Counted from the stretch's first letter, positions 12,758 through 22,209 are shown. The stretch is 64,000 nt of DNA from Chloroflexota bacterium (GCA_009840165.1 VXOG01000036.1:38373-102372), one strand, 5' to 3'. The notes: generated from the sequence alone by a model not told the origin. Program-made: numbers and translations.

Positions 12758-15603
12758 CAGTTGCCGAACTGGGGCGTTTCGGTGATTTCGCGCAGCGTCC
12801 CTTCCGTAACGTACAGCCGGAAGCTGCCGGTGTGCATGCCTTCGCGGCTGCAAGCCGTGTCGTACACCGTTCCGGGACAGCGGCTTACGGCTTCGTCGGT
12901 CTGGTAGGCTACGGGACCTACGTAATAACATTCGCCCGGAACGACTTCCCGCAACTCTTCTGCGGGGATGCTTTTCTGAAATTCCAGCAGTATCGTGTTT
13001 TGGGCGTTCTCCAGCGTCCCGCTGGGCCGGTCGGCCAGGTACAGCCAATGCTTTTGCCTGGTCTCGGACCCCACGTACCCGGAGACGTACTGCTGAACGC
13101 CGGGCGCGCGGGATAGATGGCCGGGTGGCGCCCCCCGTTGCGCCAGCAATACCGGGTCCGGATAGGGAGGAGGCGTCGGGGTGGGTGGGATGGCGATCAC
13201 CGCCAGTTGGCCGGCCACGGCAGACATGCTGCCCACGGTAGCCCAGACGTCGTAAATGCCGGCGTCCATGATGTTCGGAACCACTATGTCGTCAATCAGG
13301 ACGTCGCCGTTCGCGTCGGTGTTGGTGCGTGTGTTTCTCAGCAAAGGAAGTCCGTCGATGCTGACGTCATGCACCAGAGTGTACGGCGGGAATCCGGTCA
13401 ACTTCACGGTGACGGCTTCCCCGGGATTCGCCGCGGCCGGCAGCACGGTCAAAATGGGGGCTGGGGTGGGCGGCACAACGACCGGAACGGCTGTCGGTAT
13501 CGGAGTAACTGTAGGCAGCGGAGTAGGAGTATGGGTAGGCGTTGGCGGAGTGGTGGCCGTGGGCGCGGGGGTATCCGTTGGCGGGGTGGACGCTGGGAAA
13601 GTGTGAGTAGCAGCGTTCGATGGTTCGGAGAAAACTGAATCGCATATCGCATAGACCCGGTTTTGATAGGTCTGCCCTTCAACATCATCCGAAAAAGGGC
13701 CCAGATAGTAGTCGGTTTCCGAGCTGCTAATTAATTCTTCCCGCAAATTCCACGAGCCGTAAGCGCCGTTGCTCGTCAATTCGCGCCATTCGGTTTGGTA
13801 TCCGGTCACAGTGAGGCCACCGTCCGGCGGATTCCATTCAAAGAGGATCTCCCGGTTAGTCAGATCGAAAACTCGGAAGTTGGTCGGCTGGCCGCACACC
13901 GGTTCGGGCGCCACCGCGCCGGATTCCACCCCCGAGCCGCCGGCGCTGGTCGCCAACCCTGCCCCGCCGCCGGCCGCCGAGGCAACCACGTCGCCGGCGG
14001 TTGCGCCGCTGGCTGAGCTGGCCTCCGCCTGCAAGCTCCTGTTATTGCGCCACTCTTCAAATTCCCGGAAGCCCGCTGAACCCATGTTGAACAGGATGAA
14101 GAAGGCCAGAAGCGACACCCCGCCAATGGCGCTCCAGCGTGGCATCGCATTAGGACTGCGGAACAGCCCGAGCAGCCACCCTCTGGCTGGAACCAGGAAG
14201 ATGAACGCAGCCCCCAGACCTAACCCCAGCCACAACCACCAGGGCCAGACCGTCATGGCCGCTTGGATCAGCGCCAACAAGAACCAGATGCTGACCAGGG
14301 ATGCGAGGGTGATGATGACCCAGCGCGTTCTGGTGATGGGAGGTTGGAGCAGCCTGCGAACCGGAAGATAGAAGAGCGCCCCCGCCGTCAGGATTAGCGC
14401 CAGCCACCACCAGGGCCGGAACTCGCTGAAGAGCATGAGGGGCAGCAATGCCGCGTAGCCGGCCACCGCCAGCGCCCAATGAATCCAGTCGCCGCCCGTG
14501 GCGCCGGGGGGTGTGTAATAGCGCCGCGGCGCCGGCGCTGGTGTTGGCGAAGGGGCCGGCGCTGGTGTTGGCCGCCCCGGCGACGGTGATGGTGAAGGAG
14601 CGGGCGCGCGTCCTGCCGGTGAGGGGGCCGGCGCGGGCGCCGGGGACGGCGATGATCCGGGCGCCGGGACGGCCGGTATTTCCATCAGGGCTTCCACCCA
14701 CTCCTCCGGTTTGGGACGGAGTTCGCCTTCGTGATCCTTGTCGAAGCAGCGCAGGAACAGTTCTTTTTGTTTGTCGGTCAGCGTATCCCAGGCTTCGTTA
14801 AACGGGTCGGGCGCGGTGACGCCCCGGCCGGCCGGCGCGAACAGCCAGTTGCTGATGCGCTCGCCGGGAAGCGCGTAGTTGGGCTGGTTGTTGACGGTAT
14901 AGGGATGGTATCCGGTGAGCAGCTGAAAGACGAGGACGGCCAGGGCAAAGAGGTCCTGCTCCTGGGTCCGATTGGCGTAGTTGCTCTGAGCTTCCGGCGC
15001 CTGGAATTCAGGGCGGCCCATGTTGTTGGAAAAGGTTTGGCCGGTGGCCGGATCAGTGAAACCGTAGGAGTCGCAGTCCATCAAGGCGACGTCGTTCTGT
15101 CGGTTGGCTTCAGCGTTCTTTTCGTTAATGTCCCCGATCACGTAACCGGCCTCATGAACGGCCTTGAAGCCCAGGGCCAGGTTGCTCGCGATGCGCACCC
15201 GGTCGTCAATCTGTATCTCGCGGGCCTGCCCGGCCCCGGTGCCCCGGGCCGCGCTCCGGTTATAGTACTCAACAATTGGAATCCAGGGCAGAGTGTAGTC
15301 CAGCTTGGGCATGAGGTACCCGGCGATGGCTCCATTTTCCATAACCCGTTGCTGGGGCCAGGTAATGCGCCAGTTAGCTCCCAGTTCGGGAGTTACGGGA
15401 TTACTCACCAGGTACCGGAACTTGGCGTCGGCGTCATCGGGCGTTTTGCCCGGATGCCAGATTTTCACCGCCGAGCCGGGGGCGCCGTACACCGCATGCA
15501 CCACGCCCTCGCCGCCCTCGCCCAGCTTGCCGCCCGGCACGACGGGGTTGCCGCTTTCGTCCACGAAGCGGCGGCCGGCGAGGGGGTTGCTTGAGGTAGT
15601 CAT
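12757..15603 (-). CDS. TerY-P/YegI-type protein kinase with Pro-rich linker, TM segments, FN3 and C-terminal extracytoplasmic domains
   Basis: GKLGEGGEGVVHAVYGAPGSAVKIW, GYVIGDINEKNAEANRQNDVALMDCDSYGF; TM helices; Thr/Pro-rich stretch. Confidence 0.8.
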   Translation of the reverse strand: MTTSSNPLAGRRFVDESGNPVVPGGKLGEGGEGVVHAVYGAPGSAVKIWHPGKTPDDADAKFRYLVSNPVTPELGANWRITWPQQRVMENGAIAGYLMPKLDYTLPWIPIVEYYNRSAARGTGAGQAREIQIDDRVRIASNLALGFKAVHEAGYVIGDINEKNAEANRQNDVALMDCDSYGFTDPATGQTFSNNMGRPEFQAPEAQSNYANRTQEQDLFALAVLVFQLLTGYHPYTVNNQPNYALPGERISNWLFAPAGRGVTAPDPFNEAWDTLTDKQKELFLRCFDKDHEGELRPKPEEWVEALMEIPAVPAPGSSPSPAPAPAPSPAGRAPAPSPSPSPGRPTPAPAPSPTPAPAPRRYYTPPGATGGDWIHWALAVAGYAALLPLMLFSEFRPWWWLALILTAGALFYLPVRRLLQPPITRTRWVIITLASLVSIWFLLALIQAAMTVWPWWLWLGLGLGAAFIFLVPARGWLLGLFRSPNAMPRWSAIGGVSLLAFFILFNMGSAGFREFEEWRNNRSLQAEASSASGATAGDVVASAAGGGAGLATSAGGSGVESGAVAPEPVCGQPTNFRVFDLTNREILFEWNPPDGGLTVTGYQTEWRELTSNGAYGSWNLREELISSSETDYYLGPFSDDVEGQTYQNRVYAICDSVFSEPSNAATHTFPASTPPTDTPAPTATTPPTPTHTPTPLPTVTPIPTAVPVVVPPTPAPILTVLPAAANPGEAVTVKLTGFPPYTLVHDVSIDGLPLLRNTRTNTDANGDVLIDDIVVPNIMDAGIYDVWATVGSMSAVAGQLAVIAIPPTPTPPPYPDPVLLAQRGAPPGHLSRAPGVQQYVSGYVGSETRQKHWLYLADRPSGTLENAQNTILLEFQKSIPAEELREVVPGECYYVGPVAYQTDEAVSRCPGTVYDTACSREGMHTGSFRLYVTEGTLREITETPQFGN
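14520..14690. repeat. Low-complexity Pro/Ala/Ser coding repeat in the kinase linker
   Basis: Repeated ggccggcgctggtgttggc units; encodes SPSPAPAPAPSPAGRAPAPSPSPSPGRPTPAPAPSPTPAPAP. Confidence 0.8.
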
Positions 15604-16250
15604 TAGAACCACAGCCTCCGGCTGGCTACGTATTCATTCTGAAATTCGGTGTCGGTCTTGCGTAAGTAGATGACGCCTTCAAACACTCCAATCGCGATTG
15701 ACGCGGCGAGGGCAAGGAAGCCGACGAAGGAGAAAATAAGGTAGTACAAGAATATAATGGTCGCCACAACAGCCACTGTCAGGAGTATGCCCAGCGCCAT
15801 TACTATACACCCTGGCGAGAGACAGCCATCATCGTCATCGTCATCATTCCTCCGGCGGCCCCGCTGTCTGCGGCGACGCCGTTCCTCTTCCCCCCTGATG
15901 TTAAACCCAGCCCTGGTCAGGCGCAGGGTGGACCGAACCAGTCGCCAGGGCCAGAGGAGCAGCCGGCCGGGACTTATTATTTCGTCCACGGTGTGGCCGA
16001 AATGAAACCTGCGGACGTAGAAGTAGCCGAAAAGGATGACTGCCCACGCCGCGACTTGAACGACGATGGCGGTGGCGTCGTCGGGCGCGGTGAAATGGGC
16101 AAGAAATACCACCGGCCCCACAGCAGTCAGCGCGACGTGGGTGAATCCGACGTTCCGATAGCCCAGGTAGAACTTATGCAGCCCGGCCCAGCCCAGAAAA
16201 ATGGCCAGATAGGCCGCCGTTGTTCTACTCTTCGGGCCTGCTGAGAACAT
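15603..16250 (-). CDS. TM2-domain-like membrane protein
   Basis: SRTTAAYLAIFLGWAGLHKFYLGYRNVGFTHV (TM2 signature), multiple TM helices, RRRRQRGRRRNDDDDDD stretch. Confidence 0.8.
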   Translation of the reverse strand: MFSAGPKSRTTAAYLAIFLGWAGLHKFYLGYRNVGFTHVALTAVGPVVFLAHFTAPDDATAIVVQVAAWAVILFGYFYVRRFHFGHTVDEIISPGRLLLWPWRLVRSTLRLTRAGFNIRGEEERRRRRQRGRRRNDDDDDDGCLSPGCIVMALGILLTVAVVATIIFLYYLIFSFVGFLALAASIAIGVFEGVIYLRKTDTEFQNEYVASRRLWF

Positions 16251-16265
16251 TGCCGGCGCCCTTGC

Positions 16266-17018
16266 CTACTGATTCAGGAAATCCTGCTCCGGCAGGCGGA
16301 TGCCCTCACCGGGCTGGGAGCGTGATATGGCGGCCACGGAACGGGCCAGCCATTGAATGGAGCCGTCCAATTGTTCCAGGTTCGTCAGCAACTGGGGTGG
16401 GCGCGGCCCTAACCTCGCCAGCATATTCATATCGCAACTTCCGCCGATGCCGACACCGAAAATGAAAAAGGCAACGCCGCGGTTTTCCTCCATTTGGAAC
16501 ACGCGGGCGGAAACCTGATCCAACTCCTGACGACTATCAATCGTGGGATAGCCGTCGCCCAGAAAATAGGCCAGACTGCGGTAGTAAGCGATGCCGCCAT
16601 CCCGGTAGCTTTGCTTGCGAGCTTCAATCATATCTAGCGCCAGGTTGATGCCTTTTGAGTAGTATTCGGCTGGTTCGATTCCGAGGATCGGAGGCTTAAA
16701 ATCGGCGCCGTTGGTGAAGTCCTGAACCACCCAGGGGTTATTCGACGCCGCCACTATGGCCACGTCAGCCCGCAGCGCGGTTACGGCATCGCCTCTGATG
16801 ATGTCGCCAAATTTGACCAGGGCCCGGTTCACCGTAGCAATTTTGTCGCCAGACATGGATCCTGAATTGTCCACGATCAACACGATAGAACACCGGGCTT
16901 CCGGGTTGTCGGCGAACTCCGCTGTGTCGTACACGCCTACACTGTCCCGGACACCATGTGAGTCGAATAGGACGTTGAATGGGTCGCCTGGTCTGCCAAG
17001 TGAGTCGTAAAAGCTCAT
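16266..17018 (-). CDS. vWA-domain TerY-like protein (paralog 1)
   Basis: MIDAS IVLIVDNSGSMSGDKI; homologous to the next two ORFs. Confidence 0.88.
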   Translation of the reverse strand: MSFYDSLGRPGDPFNVLFDSHGVRDSVGVYDTAEFADNPEARCSIVLIVDNSGSMSGDKIATVNRALVKFGDIIRGDAVTALRADVAIVAASNNPWVVQDFTNGADFKPPILGIEPAEYYSKGINLALDMIEARKQSYRDGGIAYYRSLAYFLGDGYPTIDSRQELDQVSARVFQMEENRGVAFFIFGVGIGGSCDMNMLARLGPRPPQLLTNLEQLDGSIQWLARSVAAISRSQPGEGIRLPEQDFLNQ

Positions 17019-17068
17019 GGCTTGCCTTCTCTGGGTGGTTGTGTTGGCATTCCCCTCTCAGAATGCCC

Positions 17069-17764
17069 CTAGAAATCCAGGTAGTCAGGCTCGGGCAGGC
17101 GGATGGCCTCCCCCGGCTGGGATTGGGATACCGCGGCCACAGAGCGGGAAAGCCACTGGATGGAGCCGTCCAGCTGGGCCATGTTGGTCAGTTCTTTGGG
17201 TTCCCGGGGCGCGAGCTTGGCCAGTTCCGACATATCGGCCGGCAGGTCCGGCGTGCCAATGCCGAAGCAGAAAAAGGCGATGTTGCGATTTTCCTCCATC
17301 TCTTTCAGGCGTTCCGCTGCTTTGGCCAGTTCGCTGGCATTGTCGTGTTCCGGATAGCCGTCGGTGAGGAAGTAGGCCAGGCTGCGGTAGTAGGCGACGC
17401 CGCCGTCCCGGTAGCTCTGCTTGCGAGCCTCGCTGATGTCCAGCGCCAGGTTGATGGCCTTCGAGTAGTTGGTGCCGCCTTTGACGGACAGCGTCGGCGG
17501 CTCAAAGTCGGTGCCGTTGGTAAAGTCCTGAACCACCCGGGCCTCGTGGTCGAACTCGATGATGGCCACGTCGGCCCGCAGGGCGGTTACGGAGTCATCC
17601 TTGATAATCTCACCGAACTTGACCAGGGCCTGGTTCACGGTCTGGATTTTTTGGCCGCCCATGGAGCCGGAGACGTCCAAAATCAGCACGATGGGACACC
17701 GCTGCTCCGGGTTTTCGGCGAACTCCGCCTGGTCGTACACGCCCACCGAGTCTTGTATGCTCAT
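17069..17764 (-). CDS. vWA-domain TerY-like protein (paralog 2)
   Basis: PIVLILDVSGSMGGQKIQTVNQALVKFGEIIKDD. Confidence 0.9.
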   Translation of the reverse strand: MSIQDSVGVYDQAEFAENPEQRCPIVLILDVSGSMGGQKIQTVNQALVKFGEIIKDDSVTALRADVAIIEFDHEARVVQDFTNGTDFEPPTLSVKGGTNYSKAINLALDISEARKQSYRDGGVAYYRSLAYFLTDGYPEHDNASELAKAAERLKEMEENRNIAFFCFGIGTPDLPADMSELAKLAPREPKELTNMAQLDGSIQWLSRSVAAVSQSQPGEAIRLPEPDYLDF

Positions 17765-17776
17765 CGCAGTTCCTCC

Positions 17777-18673
17777 TTAGAAATTCAGGTAATCGGGTTC
17801 CGGCAAGCGGATGCTGTCGCCGGGCTGGGATTTGGACACGGAGGTCACCGACCGGGAAAGCCACTGAATGGATCCTTCCAGCTGCGCCAAGTTGGTCAGT
17901 TCTTTGGGTTCCCGTGGCGCCAGCTTGGTAAGTTCGCCCATCGCGGTTTGCATGATCCCTTCCCTGACGCAACGCTCCACGAGCTCGGTTGCGCTGGTTC
18001 CCAGCATTTCGGCGACCTTGCCCACATCGAGACCCGTAGCGCTTTCGCCGGAACTGCCAAAGGCGCCCGCCGCATACAGGTCGGCCTCGCTGGACCCGAT
18101 CAGTTGGTAGAACTTTGGAACATTTTCGCCTCTGATCGTAAAATTTGGAACGCCGTCGCCGCGGTCGCTGCCGATGATGAAAGAGAAGAACGCTACTCCG
18201 CGATTCTCCTCTACCTGGGCCAGGCGTCGGGCCGTCAAGTCCAAATCAGCAGGGTCATCATCCGGCATGCCGTCGGTCAGAAAGTAGGCCAGGCTGCGGT
18301 AGTAGGCGACGCCGCCGTCCCGGTAGCTCTGCTTGCGGGCCTCGATGAGGTCCAGGGCGACGTTGATCGGTTTTGAAAAATTTGTTTCGCCCTTTGGCTC
18401 CAGCGCCGGGGGCTCAAAGTCGGCGCCGTTGGTGAAGTCGTACACCCGGGCATCGTCGTCAAATTCGATGATGGCCACGTCGGCCCGCAGGGCGGTAACG
18501 GAGTCTTCCCGGATGATGTCGCGGAACTTGACCAGGGCCTGGTTCAGGGTGTCAATCTTGGCGCCGGCCATGGAGCCGGACACGTCCAGGATCAGGACGA
18601 TAGGGCACCGCACTTCGGGGTTGTCGGCAAATTCCGACTGGTCGTACACGCCGATGGTGTCGCGGATGGTCAT
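17777..18673 (-). CDS. vWA-domain TerY-like protein (paralog 3, with internal insertion)
   Basis: PIVLILDVSGSMAGAKIDTLNQALVKF; about 75-aa extra segment before KLAPREPKELTNLAQLEGS. Confidence 0.9.
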   Translation of the reverse strand: MTIRDTIGVYDQSEFADNPEVRCPIVLILDVSGSMAGAKIDTLNQALVKFRDIIREDSVTALRADVAIIEFDDDARVYDFTNGADFEPPALEPKGETNFSKPINVALDLIEARKQSYRDGGVAYYRSLAYFLTDGMPDDDPADLDLTARRLAQVEENRGVAFFSFIIGSDRGDGVPNFTIRGENVPKFYQLIGSSEADLYAAGAFGSSGESATGLDVGKVAEMLGTSATELVERCVREGIMQTAMGELTKLAPREPKELTNLAQLEGSIQWLSRSVTSVSKSQPGDSIRLPEPDYLNF

Positions 18674-19485
18674 TGCGGGTTCTCCTCCAAACTGCGGCGG
18701 GTACGGGCGGCGATGGCGATGGTCACGTCGTCGCCGGTGCGCGACTGCACGCGCTCGCCGCTGATGAAGGCGTGCAGCCGGCCAGGTACGGCTTCCGGTT
18801 CATCGGTGTGGGCCAAGTCTTGCAGCATGGGGTTCCAGAAGCCCATGAAGGCCTCTCGCTCCGGCATCTTCAGGGCCAGGTTCTGCAACCCGTCGGTAAT
18901 CAGCGCCAGGCTGTCGTAGTCGTATCCGGAAGCGCAGCCCACCGAAGCTATCTCATGAGGCCGGGAGCGCGAGGTGATGAAGGTGGTCTCGTTGGCGTAC
19001 TCGCCGCTGTGGGCTTCGCACAGGGTCGTCGCGGCGCCGCTGCCGATATTGAAGGCAACGACGGCGCCGTCGCCGACCTGGGCGGCCGTCATCAGCGAGT
19101 CGCTGGCGAAGGCGACGATGAGGGTGCAAGCCAGCTCTCGTACCGGTACATTGTGGCGCCGGCCGTAGCGCTCCACCTCGATCTTGGCCTGCTTGACTGC
19201 GCTGCGCAGCAGGGCCTCTGCGTGGCTTTCAACAAAAGCCGCCGCCGGCTGACGATTGGTGCCGTCAACAATCGTGGCCACGGCGGCGTCCGCGGCCACA
19301 CGGGAACCCTCGTCGGAACGGGGCGCCGAGCCGGCCCCGTCGGCGACGGCGGCCACTACAACTTCGCCTTCGCCGACTTCAATGAGTCGGCAGGCTACCG
19401 CATCCTGATTGGGGATATCTTCCCTCAGGTGTGAACTACCCGGGGCGGTGGCCGTTGCGATACGCCAGTGGTATTTGTCAGACAT
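18670..19485 (-). CDS. PP2C-like protein phosphatase
   Basis: VVVAAVADGAGSAPRSDEGSRVAADAAV, VGDGAVV; 4-nt overlap with vWA paralog 3. Confidence 0.85.
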   Translation of the reverse strand: MSDKYHWRIATATAPGSSHLREDIPNQDAVACRLIEVGEGEVVVAAVADGAGSAPRSDEGSRVAADAAVATIVDGTNRQPAAAFVESHAEALLRSAVKQAKIEVERYGRRHNVPVRELACTLIVAFASDSLMTAAQVGDGAVVAFNIGSGAATTLCEAHSGEYANETTFITSRSRPHEIASVGCASGYDYDSLALITDGLQNLALKMPEREAFMGFWNPMLQDLAHTDEPEAVPGRLHAFISGERVQSRTGDDVTIAIAARTRRSLEENPQ

Positions 19486-19672
19486 CTCAATCTCGAACCA
19501 TAGGCAAATTCATACGTTTGTACCCTGCCGCCCCTACTATACATCACGTGTCTATAGCCTATCACGCAAGTAACGTGGCGTATGAAGGGGCAATAGCAGG
19601 AGCGAATACACTTTCTTGCCCTGATTCGGCTGGCATGATAGATTTCCCACGTTGACTGAGGAGGAATAACTG

Positions 19673-21763
19673 ATGCGTCCAGTGATATTGACAATACTTT
19701 GCGTCTTGATACTTTCGGCGTTTGCGCTGTTGGGATGCGCCAGGGAGGTGGTGCGGGAGGTGGAAGTGACGCGGGACGTTGAGGTGGAGGTGGTGGTTAC
19801 GGCCACGCCGGACCCCAATGCGTCCGCTCAAACCGGGCAAACATCCGCTCAGACCAGCCAGACGGCGCCCCCGACATCCTCCGGAGCGCCCGCCGCGTCA
19901 ACGCCGCGTCCGGCCGCGGCATCACCCACTCCGCCGCCGGACGCGCAGGCGCCCGCAAGCGCCACCGACGTGTCCGAAAACGTTTACCAGCTGGGCATCT
20001 CGGCGGACATGACCACGACCAACTACTGGGCGTACCTGGGGCCGGACGGAACTATATGGAACCTGTACGTGCTGGGCGGCAGCAAGCCTTCCCTCTACTC
20101 GTACTCGGCGCAGCGTTATGACTGGGTGCCGTCGCTGGCGGCCGATTTCCCGACGCCGCTGGCGGAGGAAACCGTAGGCGGACAGACCCTCTGGACGACC
20201 GAGGTTCCCCTGAAGCAGGGGGTGAAGTGGAGCGACGGCAACGACGTCACTGCCGAGGATTTTGTCTTCACCGCGCATACGGTCGCTGACCTGGAGCTTT
20301 CCGGCAACTGGCCGTCCATAGTCGATCCCGATTACTTCGACCATGCGGAGGCGCTGGATCCTTACCGGCTCAAGATCTACTTCAAGCAGGAGCCGGGCTT
20401 GGCGCGCTGGCAGTTCGGAATGGCCTTCATGCCCATTTTCCCTAGAGCCTACTGGGAATCCATCGTGGCCGAGGCGAAGCAGGCCGGCGACGTTATTGAG
20501 CAGCAGAAGGCGCTGTACGCCCACGTTCCCGAGAATGAACCCACCGGCGGAGGCTTCGGGTTCGTCAAGTGGGAGCGCGGCGCGTTCGCGGAAAAGGAAC
20601 GGAACCCCGACTACTACTTCACCGACAGCGTGGTGGCGCAGTACGCCAACGGCGCGTATGCCGAATCCAAGCCGGGGGCCTACGAGTTTGCGGCATACGG
20701 CGAACCGGGCGGCGACAAGACGCTGGAGTACACGGTGGGGCCCTACGCCGACAGCGCGATCTATTCAATCTACGGCAGCCAGGACGCCACCGTGCTGGCG
20801 CTGAAAAAGGGCGACATCGACTTCATGTTGAATCCCCTGGGCCTTTCCCGGGGATTGCAGGAACAAATTGAGGGCGAGGAGGGGCTGGCGGTAATTGAAA
20901 ACGCCTCTGACGGCATGAGGTATCTCAGCTTCAACTTCCGCAAGGAACCCATGGGCAACAAGGCGTTCCGGCAGGCGGTGGCAACGCTGATCGACAAGGA
21001 GTTCCTGACCAGCACCGTTTTGCAGGGCGTGGCCATCCCCATGTACACCACGGTGCCCGAAGGCAACCGCGCCTGGTACAACCCCGACGTGCCATTGATC
21101 GGCAAGGGTTTGAGCCGGGGCGAGCGCATCAGCCAGGCCGTGCAACTGATGAAGGACGCCGGGTTCACCTGGGAAACGGAGCCTCGTATCAGCGAGGATG
21201 GCAGGTTCGTGGAGCAGGCGGGCGAGGGCCTGAAAATGCCCAACGGCGAGCCGATGCCGGCCATGGAAATCCTGGCGCCCAGCCCGGGCTACGATCCGTT
21301 GCGTTCCACCTTCGCCATCTGGATTGAGCGGTGGCTGAACGAGGTTGGCATTCCCGTGCGGGCCGACCTGACCGGATTCAACCTGATCGTGGACAAGGTG
21401 TTCACCCGGCAGGACTTCGATATGTGGATCCTGGGGTGGAAGTTGACCGCATACCCCGACTACCTGGAGTCGTTCTTCCACAGCCGCCATTCGGGACTGG
21501 AAGGCCACAACCCGGGCGGATACAACAACCCCGAGTTCGACCGGCTGGCCGACCAACTGCTGGCGGAAACGGACCTGGAGTCGGCGCGTCAGCAGGTTTT
21601 TGAGATGCAGGTCTTCCTGGCGGAAGACCTGCCCTACGTAGTGCTGTTCGATACTCCCCTGGTTGAAGCATTCCGCAGCGGCCGCGTCGATTATCCCTAC
21701 ACCGAAACCTGGGGCGGACTCCAGAGCGCGTCCGGAATGCCGGCGCTGGTGCACTTCAAGTAG
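19673..21763 (+). CDS. Peptide ABC transporter substrate-binding lipoprotein (SBP_bac_5)
   Basis: Lipobox ALLGC; EVVREVEVTRDVEVEVVVTATP linker; LKQGVKWSDGNDVTAEDFVFT; upstream of dppBCDF-like genes. Confidence 0.93.
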   Translation: MRPVILTILCVLILSAFALLGCAREVVREVEVTRDVEVEVVVTATPDPNASAQTGQTSAQTSQTAPPTSSGAPAASTPRPAAASPTPPPDAQAPASATDVSENVYQLGISADMTTTNYWAYLGPDGTIWNLYVLGGSKPSLYSYSAQRYDWVPSLAADFPTPLAEETVGGQTLWTTEVPLKQGVKWSDGNDVTAEDFVFTAHTVADLELSGNWPSIVDPDYFDHAEALDPYRLKIYFKQEPGLARWQFGMAFMPIFPRAYWESIVAEAKQAGDVIEQQKALYAHVPENEPTGGGFGFVKWERGAFAEKERNPDYYFTDSVVAQYANGAYAESKPGAYEFAAYGEPGGDKTLEYTVGPYADSAIYSIYGSQDATVLALKKGDIDFMLNPLGLSRGLQEQIEGEEGLAVIENASDGMRYLSFNFRKEPMGNKAFRQAVATLIDKEFLTSTVLQGVAIPMYTTVPEGNRAWYNPDVPLIGKGLSRGERISQAVQLMKDAGFTWETEPRISEDGRFVEQAGEGLKMPNGEPMPAMEILAPSPGYDPLRSTFAIWIERWLNEVGIPVRADLTGFNLIVDKVFTRQDFDMWILGWKLTAYPDYLESFFHSRHSGLEGHNPGGYNNPEFDRLADQLLAETDLESARQQVFEMQVFLAEDLPYVVLFDTPLVEAFRSGRVDYPYTETWGGLQSASGMPALVHFK

Positions 21764-21775
21764 CTGCCGGAATGT

Positions 21776-21985
21776 CTATTTTTGTGACCGGGGATGCCGC
21801 GCCCAACACGCCAGGAACCCCATCAATGCGCCCACCGCGCCTTTCAGCAGCCAATCCACCGCCGTGAGCAACTCTCGTTGAGCGGGCGCTAGAGTGGGAG
21901 ATGCCACCCATGCCTGCCAGATAAGACCGGAGGCGCACATCAAGATCAAACCAACCAATACGCCAACTATCACGTAGTTGTTCAC
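21776..21985 (-). CDS. Small membrane protein B1 (69 aa)
   Basis: TM segments; TLAPAQRELLTAVDWLLKGAVGALMGF resembles ORF 35412..35639; GTG start overlaps the stop of the upstream 55-aa ORF. Confidence 0.6.
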   Translation of the reverse strand: MNNYVIVGVLVGLILMCASGLIWQAWVASPTLAPAQRELLTAVDWLLKGAVGALMGFLACWARHPRSQK

Positions 21986-22149
21986 GCCTCAGCCTCGTTG
22001 CCCACGGAGCCTTGCTGCTCTGACGATGATCGTGAGCGACGCATCGAGCGATATGCGTCGAATCCGAGCCAAGCCAGTCCACCAAAGAACAAGATCATCC
22101 CCGCAGTCATCATGACCACCAACAGGATAAGAACCAGAACATCTTCCAT
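21982..22149 (-). CDS. Small membrane protein A1 (55 aa; below ORF-track cut-off)
   Basis: Translated by hand: MEDVLVLILLVVMMTAGMILFFGGLAWLGFDAYRSMRRSRSSSEQQGSVGNEAEA; GTGA overlap with B1; similar layout to A2 at 35645..35806. Confidence 0.55.
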   Translation of the reverse strand: MEDVLVLILLVVMMTAGMILFFGGLAWLGFDAYRSMRRSRSSSEQQGSVGNEAEA

Positions 22150-22182
22150 GATGTGCCTCCCCCGCCGTTGGTTTATATGCTA

Positions 22183-22209
22183 ACAATTGCGTACCGTGTG
22201 CGCAATTGT
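22183..22209. promoter_or_regulatory. Inverted repeat in a divergent intergenic region (candidate operator)
   Basis: acaattgcg-taccgtgtg-cgcaattgt, perfect 9-bp arms. Confidence 0.45.

Noticed and set aside
16979-18376. 465-aa plus-strand ORF with internal repetition
   Set aside because: Shadow of the vWA paralogs on the other strand; its repetition reflects the real paralogs
19487-19672. Small ORFs in the intergenic region before the substrate-binding gene
   Set aside because: No conserved motifs or convincing start sites; likely a divergent promoter region
20765-21754. 329-aa minus-strand ORF
   Set aside because: Antisense shadow of the ABC substrate-binding protein gene
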